A stretch of DNA of 64,000 bases from Andrena cerasifolii (taxonomy: Eukaryota > Arthropoda > Insecta > Hymenoptera > Andrenidae). Under the pieces are notes generated by a model, which made no database searches, was not told the DNA's origin, and saw only the letters and a program-made list of their open reading frames with translations. Below, piece by piece: positions 55,640 through 64,000 of the stretch; position 1 is the stretch's first letter; the number at the start of each line of letters is the position of its first letter. The position numbers were made by a program, and so were the translations under genes. The DNA lies in assembly GCF_050908995.1 (NCBI RefSeq), contig NC_135120.1, positions 3,299,433 to 3,363,432 of the forward strand. The letters run 5' to 3'.

Positions 55640-58261
55640 TTTTTATTTTTTTTATTTCTATTTTTATATTTTATATTTATATTCTTTTTTATTTTATATT
55701 GTTTATATTTATATTCTTTTTTATTTTATATTGTTTATATTTATATTTTATATTTTTACATTTACATTTTATATTTTTACATTTACATTTTATATTTTTA
55801 CATTTACATTTTATATTTTTACATTTACATTTTATATTTTTACATTTACATTTTATATTTTTACATTTACATTTTATATTTTTACATTTACATTTTATAT
55901 TTTTACATTTACATTTTATATTTTTACATTTACATTTTATATTTTTACATTTACATTTTATATTTTTACATTTACATTTTATATTTTTACATTTACATTT
56001 TATATTTTTACATTTACATTTTATATTTTTACATTTACATTTTATATTTTTACATTTACATTTTATATTTTTACATTTACATTTTATATTTTTACATTTA
56101 CATTTTATATTTTTACATTTACATTTTATATTTTTACATTTACATTTTATATTTTTACATTTACATTTTATATTTTTACATTTACATTTTATATTTTTAC
56201 ATTTACATTTTATATTTTTACATTTACATTTTATATTTTTACATTTACATTTTATATTTTTACATTTACATTTTATATTTTTACATTTACATTTTATATT
56301 TTTACATTTACATTTTATATTTTTACATTTACATTTTATATTTTTACATTTACATTTTATATTTTTACATTTACATTTTATATTTTTACATTTACATTTT
56401 ATATTTTTACATTTACATTTTATATTTTTACATTTACATTTTATATTTTTACATTTACATTTTATATTTTTACATTTACATTTTATATTTTTACATTTAC
56501 ATTTTATATTTTTACATTTACATTTTATATTTTTACATTTACATTTTATATTTTTACATTTACATTTTATATTTTTACATTTACATTTTATATTTTTACA
56601 TTTACATTTTATATTTTTACATTTACATTTTATATTTTTACATTTACATTTTATATTTTTACATTTACATTTTATATTTTTACATTTACATTTTATATTT
56701 TTACATTTACATTTTATATTTTTACATTTACATTTTATATTTTTACATTTACATTTTATATTTTTACATTTACATTTTATATTTTTACATTTACATTTTA
56801 TATTTTTACATTTACATTTTATATTTTTACATTTACATTTTATATTTTTACATTTACATTTTATATTTTTACATTTACATTTTATATTTTTACATTTACA
56901 TTTTATATTTTTACATTTACATTTTATATTTTTACATTTACATTTCATATTTTTACATTTACATTTCATATTTTTACATTTACATTTCATATTTTTACAT
57001 TTACATTTCATATTTTTACATTTACATTTCATATTTTTACATTTACATTTCATATTTTTACATTTACATTTCATATTTTTACATTTACATTTCATATTTT
57101 TACATTTACATTTCATATTTTTACATTTACATTTCATATTTTTACATTTACATTTCATATTTTTACATTTACATTTCATATTTTTACATTTACATTTCAT
57201 ATTTTTACATTTACATTTCATATTTTTACATTTACATTTCATATTTTTACATTTACATTTCATATTTTTACATTTACATTTCATATTTTTACATTTACAT
57301 TTCATATTTTTACATTTACATTTCATATTTTTACATTTACATTTCATATTTTTACATTTACATTTCATATTTTTACATTTACATTTCATATTTTTACATT
57401 TACATTTCATATTTTTACATTTACATTTCATATTTTTACATTTACATTTCATATTTTTACATTTACATTTCATATTTTTACATTTACATTTCATATTTTT
57501 ACATTTACATTTCATATTTTTACATTTACATTTCATATTTTTACATTTACATTTCATATTTTTACATTTACATTTCATATTTTTACATTTACATTTCATA
57601 TTTTTACATTTACATTTCATATTTTTACATTTACATTTCATATTTTTACATTTACATTTCATATTTTTACATTTACATTTCATATTTTTACATTTACATT
57701 TCATATTTTTACATTTACATTTCATATTTTTACATTTACATTTCATATTTTTACATTTACATTTCATATTTTTACATTTACATTTCATATTTTTACATTT
57801 ACATTTCATATTTTTACATTTACATTTCATATTTTTACATTTACATTTCATATTTTTACATTTACATTTCATATTTTTACATTTACATTTCATATTTTTA
57901 CATTTACATTTCATATTTTTACATTTACATTTCATATTTTTACATTTACATTTCATATTTTTACATTTACATGTCATATTTTTACATTTACATGTCATAT
58001 TTTTACATTTACATGTCATATTTTTACATTTACATGTCATATTTTTACATTTACATTTCATATTTTTACATTTACATTTCATATTTTTACATTTACATTT
58101 CATATTTTTACATTTACATTTCATATTTTTACATTTACATTTCATATTTTTACATTTACATTTCATATTTTTACATTTACATTTCATATTTTTACATTTA
58201 CATTTCATATTTTTACATTTACATTTCATATTTTTACATTTACATTTCATATTTTTACATT
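55640..58261 (+). repeat. 21-bp AT-rich satellite in variant blocks
   Basis: After a duplicated ~32-bp AT-rich block (55673-55740), the unit TTTTATATTTTTACATTTAC (21 bp) repeats over 2.5 kb. Units up to about 56943 carry TTTTATA; from 56944 on they carry TTTCATA; four units at 57965-58040 carry TGTCATA; then TTTCATA again to the gap. The 7-residue-period open frames on both strands follow from the 21-bp period and are not genes. Confidence 0.95.
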
Positions 58262-58361
58262 NNNNNNNNNNNNNNNNNNNNNNNNNNNNNNNNNNNNNNN
58301 NNNNNNNNNNNNNNNNNNNNNNNNNNNNNNNNNNNNNNNNNNNNNNNNNNNNNNNNNNNNN
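58262..58361. other. Assembly gap (100 N)
   Basis: Exactly 100 N between two different satellites. A fixed-size gap means that the true distance is unknown, and the two arrays need not be adjacent. Confidence 0.99.
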
Positions 58362-61300
58362 GTAAAACGAGTAAAACGAGTAAAACGAGTAAAACGAGTA
58401 AAACGAGTAAAACGAGTAAAACGAGTAAAACGAGTAAAACGAGTAAAACGAGTAAAACGGGTAAAACTAGTAAAACGAGTAAAACGAGGAAAACGAACGA
58501 ACGAACGAACGAACGAACGAACGAACGAACGAACAAACGGACAAACGAAAAAACGAACAAACGAACAAACGAACAAACGAGTAAAACGAGTAAAACGAGT
58601 AAAACGAGTAAAACTAGTAAAACGAGTAAAACGTGTAAAACGAGTAAAACGAGTAAAACGAGTAAAACGAGTAAAACGAGTAAAACGAGTAAAACGAGTA
58701 AAACGAGTAAAACGAGTAAAACGAGTAAAACGAGTAAAACGAGTAATACGAGTAAAACGAGTAAAACGAGTAAAACGAGTAATACGAGTAAAACGAGTAA
58801 TACGAGTAAAACGAGAAACGAGTAAAACGAGTGAAACGAGTAAAACGAGTAAAACGAGTAAAACGAGTAAAACGAGTAAAACGAGTAAAACGAGTAAAAC
58901 GAGTAAAACGAGTAAAACGAGTAAAACGAGTAAAACGAGTAAAACGAGTAAAACGAGTAATACGAGTAATACGAGTAAAACGAGTAATACGAGGAAAACG
59001 AGTAAAACGAGTAAAACGAGTAAAACGAGTAAAACTAGTAAAACGAGCAAAACGAGTAAAACGAGCAAAACGAGCAAAACGAGTAAAACGAGTAAAACGA
59101 GTAAAACGAGTAAAACGAGTAAAACGAGTAAAACTAGTAAAACGAGTAAAACGAGTAATACGAGTAAAACGAGTAAAACGAGTAAAACGAGTAAAACGAG
59201 TAAAACGAGTAAAACGAGTAAAACGAGTAATACGAGCAAAACGAGTAAAACGAGTAAAACGAGTAAAACGAGTAAAACGGGTAAAACGAGTAAAACGAAC
59301 GAACGAACGAACGAACGAACGAACGAACGAACAAAGAAACAAACGAACAAACGAACAAACGAACAAACGAACAAACGAACAAACGAACAAACGAACAAAC
59401 GTACAAACGAACAAACGAACAAACGAACAAACGAACAAACGAACAAACGAACAAACGAACAAACGAACAAACGAACAAACGAACAAACGAACAAACGAAC
59501 AAACGAAAAAACGAACAAACGAACAAACGAACAAACGAACAAACGAACAAACGAACAAACGAACAAACGAACAAACGAACAAACGAACAAACGAACAAAC
59601 GAACAAACGAACAAACGAACAAACGAACAAACGAACAAACGAACAAACGAGTAAAACTTGTAAAACGAGCAAAACGAGCAAAACGAGTAAAACGAGTAAA
59701 ACGAGTAAAACGAGTAAAACGAACGAACGAACGAACGAACGAACGAACGAACGAACAAAGAAACAAACGAACAAACGAACAAACGAACAAACGAACAAAC
59801 GAACAAACGAACAAACGAACAAACGAACAAACGAACAAACGAACAAACGAACAAACGAACAAACGAACAAACGAACAAACGAACAAACGAACAAACGAAC
59901 AAACGAACAAACGAACAAACGAACAAACGAACAAACGAACAAACGTACAAACGAACAAACGAACAAACGAACAAACGAACAAACGAACAAACGAACAAAC
60001 GAACAAACGAACAAACGAACAAACGAACAAACGAACAAACGAACAAACGAACAAACGAACAAACGAACAAACGAGTAAAACTTGTAAAACGAGCAAAACG
60101 AGCAAAACGAGTAAAACGAGTAAAACGAGTAAAACGAGTAAAACGAACGAACGAACGAACGAACGAACGAACGAACGAACAAAGAAACAAACGAACAAAC
60201 GAACAAACGAACAAACGAACAAACGAACAAACGAACAAACGAACAAACGAACAAACGAACAAACGAACAAACGAACAAACGAACAAACGAACAAACGAAC
60301 AAACGAACAAACGAACAAACGAACAAACGAACAAACGAACAAACGTACAAACGAACAAACGAACAAACGAACAAACGAACAAACGAACAAACGAACAAAC
60401 GAACAAACGAACAAACGAACAAACGAACAAACGAACAAACGAACAAACGAAAAAACGAACAAACGAACAAACGAACAAACGAACAAACGAACAAACGAAC
60501 AAACGAACAAACGAACAAACGAACAAACGAACAAACGAACAAACGAACAAACGAACAAACGAACAAACGAACAAACGAACAAACGAACAAACGAACAAAC
60601 GAACAAACGAACAAACGAACAAACGAACAAACGAACAAACGAACAAACGAGTAAAACTTGTAAAACGAGCAAAACGAGCAAAACGAGCAAAACGAGCAAA
60701 ACGAGCAAAACGAGTAAAACGAGTAAAACGAGTAAAACGAGTAAAACGAGTAAAACGAGTAAAACGAGTAAAACGAGTAAAACGAGTAAAACGAGTAAAA
60801 CGAGTAAAACGAGTAAAACGAGTAAAACGAGTAAAACGAGTAAAACGAGTAAACGAGTAAAACGAGTAAAACGAGTAAAACGAGTAAAACGAGTAAAACG
60901 AGTAAAACGAGTAAAACGAGTAAAACGAGTAAAACGAGTAAAACGAGTAAAACGAGTTAAACGAGTAAAACGAGTAAAACGAGTAAAACGAGTAAAACGA
61001 GTAAAACGAGTAATACGAGCAAAACGAGGAAAACGAGTAAAACGAGCAAAACGAGCAAAACGAGTAAAACGAGTAAAACGAGTAAAACGAGTAAAACGAG
61101 TAAAACGAGTAAAACGAGTAAAACGAGTAAAACGAGTAATACGAGTAAAACGAGTAAAACGAGTAAAACGAGTAAAACGAGTAAAACGAGTAAAACGAGT
61201 AAAACGAGTAATACGAGCAAAACGAGTAAAACGAGTAAAACGAGTAAAACGAGTAAAACGAGTAAAACGAGTAAAACGAACGAACGAACGAACGAACGAA

Positions 61301-64000
61301 CGAACGAACGAACGAACAAAGAAACAAACGAACAAACGAACAAACGAACAAACGAACAAACGAACAAACGAACAAACGAACAAACGAACAAACGTACAAA
61401 CGAACAAACGAACAAACGAACAAACGAACAAACGAACAAACGAACAAACGAACAAACGAACAAACGAACAAACGAACAAACGAACAAACGAACAAACGAA
61501 AAAACGAACAAACGAACAAACGAACAAACGAACAAACGAACAAACGAACAAACGAACAAACGAACAAACGAACAAACGAACAAACGAACAAACGAACAAA
61601 CGAACAAACGAACAAACGAACAAACGAACAAACGAACAAACGAACAAACGAACAAACGAACAAACGAACAAACGAACAAACGAACAAACGAACAAACGAA
61701 CAAACGAACAAACGAACAAACGAACAAACGAACAAACGAACAAACGAACAAACGAGTAAAACTTGTAAAACGAGCAAAACGAGCAAAAACGAGCAAAACG
61801 AGCAAAACGAGCAAAACGAGTAAAACGAGTAAAACGAGTAAAACGAGTAAAACGAGTAAAACGAGTAAAACGAGTAAAACGAGTAAAACGAGTAAAACGA
61901 GTAAAACGAGTAAAACGAGTAAAACGAGTAAAACGAGTAAAACGAGTAAAACGAGTAAAACGAGTAAAACGAGTAAAACGAGTAAAACGAGTAAAACGAG
62001 TAAAACGAGTAAAACGAGTAAAACGAGTAAAACGAGTAAAACGAGTAAAACGAGTAAAACGAGTTAAACGAGTAAAACGAGTAAAACGAGTAAAACGAGT
62101 AAAACGAGTAAAACGAGTAATACGAGCAAAACGAGGAAAACGAGTAAAACGAGTAAAACGAGTAAAACGAGTAAAACGAGTAAAACGAGTAAAACGAGTA
62201 AAACGAGTAAAACGAGTAAAACGAGTAAAACGAGTAAAACGAGTAAAACGAGTAAAACGAGTAAAACGAGTAAAACGAGTAAAACGAGTAAAACGAGTAA
62301 ACGAGTAAAACGAGTAAAACGAGAAAAACGAGTAAAACGAGTAAAACGAGTAAAACGAGTAAAACGAGTAAAACGAGTAAAACGAGAAAAACGAGTAAAA
62401 CGAGTAAAACGAGTAAAACGAGTAAAACGAGTAAAACGAGTAATACGAGTAATACGAGTAATACGAGTAAAACGAGTAAAACGAGTAAAACGAGTAAAAC
62501 GAGTAATACGAGTAATACGAGTAAAACGAGTAAAACGAGTAAAACGAGTAATACGAGTAATACGAGTAAAACGAGTAAAACGAGTAAAACTAGTAAAACG
62601 AGTAAAACGAGCAAAACGAGCAAAACTAGTAAAACGAGCAAAACGAGCAAAACGAGCAAAACTAGTAAAACGAGCAAAACGAGTAAAACGAGTAAAACGA
62701 GTAAAACGAGTAAAACGAGTAAAACGAGTAAAACGAGTAAAACGAGTAAAACGAGTAAAACGCGTAAAACGAGTAAAACGAGCAAATCGAGTAAAACGAG
62801 TAAATCGAGTAAATCGAGTAAAACGAGTAAAACGAGTAAAACGAGTAATACGAGTAAAACGAGTAAAACGAGTAAAACGAGTAATACGAGTAATACGAGT
62901 AATACGAGTAAAACGAGTAAAACGAGTAAAACTAGTAAAACGAGCAAAACGAGCAAAACGAGCAAAACTAGCAAAACGAGCAAAACTAGTAAAACGAGCA
63001 AAACGAGTAAAACGAGTAAAACGAGTAAAACGAGTAAAACGAGTAAAACGAGTAAAACGAGTAAAACGAGTAAAACGAGTAAAACGAGTAAAACGAGTAA
63101 AACGAGTAAAACGAGTAAAACGAGTAAAACGAGTAAAACGAGTAAAACGAGTAAAACGAGTAAAACGAGTAAAACGAGTAAAACGAGTAAAACGAGTAAA
63201 ACGAGTAAAACGAGTAAAACGAGTAAAACGAGTAAAACGAGTAAAACGAGTAAAACGAGTAAAACGAGTAAAACGAGCAAAACGAGCAAAACTAGTAAAA
63301 CGAGCAAAACGAGCAAAACGAGCAAAACTAGTAAAACGAGCAAAACGAGTAAAACGAGTAAAACGAGTAAAACGAGTAAAACGAGTAAAACGAGTAAAAC
63401 GAGTAAAACGAGTAAAACGAGTAAAACGCGTAAAACGAGTAAAACGAGCAAATCGAGTAAAACGAGTAAATCGAGTAAATCGAGTAAAACGAGTAAAACG
63501 AGTAAAACGAGTAATACGAGTAATACGAGTAAAACGAGTAAAACGAGTAAAACGAGTAATACGAGTAATACGAGTAATACGAGTAAAACGAGTAAAACGA
63601 GTAAAACGAGTAAAACTAGTAAAACGAGCAAAACGAGCAAAACGAGCAAAACTAGCAAAACGAGCAAAACTAGTAAAACGAGCAAAACGAGTAAAACGAG
63701 TAAAACGAGTAAAACGAGTAAAACGAGTAAAACGAGTAAAACGAGTAAAACGAGTAAAACGAGTAAAACGAGTAAAACGAGTAAAACGAGTAAAACGAGT
63801 AAAACGAGTAAAACGAGTAAAACGAGTAAAACGAGTAAAACGAGTAAAACGAGTAAAACGAGTAAAACGAGTAAAACGAGTAAAACGAGTAAAACGAGTA
63901 AAACGAGTAAAACGAGTAAAACGAGTAAAACGAGTAAAACGAGTAAAACGAGTAAAACGAGTAAAACGAGTAAAACGAGCAAAACGAGTAAAACGAGTAA
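58362..64000 (+). repeat. 9-bp (AGTAAAACG) satellite with embedded 4/8-bp blocks and higher-order repeats
   Basis: The main unit is GTAAAACGA (9 bp), with variants GTAATACGA, GCAAAACGA, GTAAAACTA and GTAAATCGA. Five inserted blocks start with (AACG)n followed by AAAGAAACAAACG or similar and then (AACAAACG)n: about 58493-58580, 59295-59650, 59719-60075, 60141-60650 and 61276-61755. Four of them end with the same GTAAAACTTGTAAAACGAGC junction. The array runs off the window end. The long open frames come from the 9-bp period. Confidence 0.95.
62560..63700 (+). repeat. ~666-bp higher-order repeat within the 9-bp array
   Basis: The rare variant GCGTAAAACGAGTAAAACG followed by AAATCGAG variants occurs at 62761 and again at 63427: a shift of 666 bp, or 74 units of 9 bp. 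Surrounding variant patterns (TACGAG runs, GCAAAACTAG) recur in the same order. Confidence 0.8.

Noticed and set aside
55337..63982. Very long open frames (hundreds to 1911 codons) on both strands across the satellites
   Set aside because: They arise from 21-bp and 9-bp periods, which are multiples of three without stops. They contain the N gap and show no protein-like composition.
58362..64000. Telomere repeat
   Set aside because: The unit is AGTAAAACG, not TTAGG or a related arthropod telomere motif, and the window gives no sign of a chromosome end.

Overview
The window looks like repeat-rich, AT-rich chromosomal DNA of an arthropod, most probably an insect. The evidence is the mobile elements: a Polinton/Maverick (adintovirus-like) element, a BEL/Pao retrotransposon, several Ty3/gypsy retrotransposons or their LTRs, a Transib-type DNA element with its target duplication, and several foldback elements. 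No ordinary single-copy host gene was recognised. A hymenopteran host fits the general flavour but cannot be shown from the sequence.

Layout. 1-10 kb: foldback or terminal-inverted-repeat elements (about 1.13-2.54, 6.36-7.33 and 8.08-9.56 kb), a fragment of a gypsy-type LTR, and a candidate small spliced proline-rich gene (3.5-4.7 kb). 9.9-14.0 kb: a decayed gypsy element on the minus strand. 14.7-17.3 kb: a decayed second copy of a spliced Polinton-associated gene, split by a gypsy solo LTR with a 4-bp target duplication. 17.3-29 kb: TE debris including a hAT-like exon remnant, an inverted-repeat element, a gypsy LTR with internal tandem repeats, a tRNA-like SINE head, a 1.83-kb non-autonomous Transib element with CGTCG duplications, and pseudogene pieces of Ulp1-like and USP-like proteases. 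29.4-33.46 kb: a gypsy 5' LTR with a gag-pol frame cut off inside RT.

34.5-54.2 kb: the most interesting block, a nearly complete gene set of a Polinton. The order is a spliced gene of unknown function (-), protein-primed PolB (+), chromodomain integrase (-), a coiled-coil protein (-), a DUF8207-like protein (-), a packaging ATPase (-), a small ORF (+), a single frame joining PLA2, hydrophobic, adenain-like protease and penton-like modules (+), a 62-aa ORF (+), a major capsid protein (+) and a conserved ORF (+). A 1.19-kb foldback element sits in polB. A complete BEL/Pao element (6298 bp, 609-bp LTRs about 98.5% identical, AACT duplication) sits just past the polB stop. Single nonsense codons hit the unknown gene, the ATPase P-loop, the small ORF, the PLA2 frame and the capsid gene, so the copy is dead although most frames are long.

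54.3-64 kb: a modular 11-bp satellite, a candidate three-exon proline-rich ORF, a 21-bp AT-rich satellite, a 100-N gap, and a 9-bp/8-bp/4-bp satellite with higher-order repeats running to the window end. The giant open frames in these arrays are repeat artefacts.
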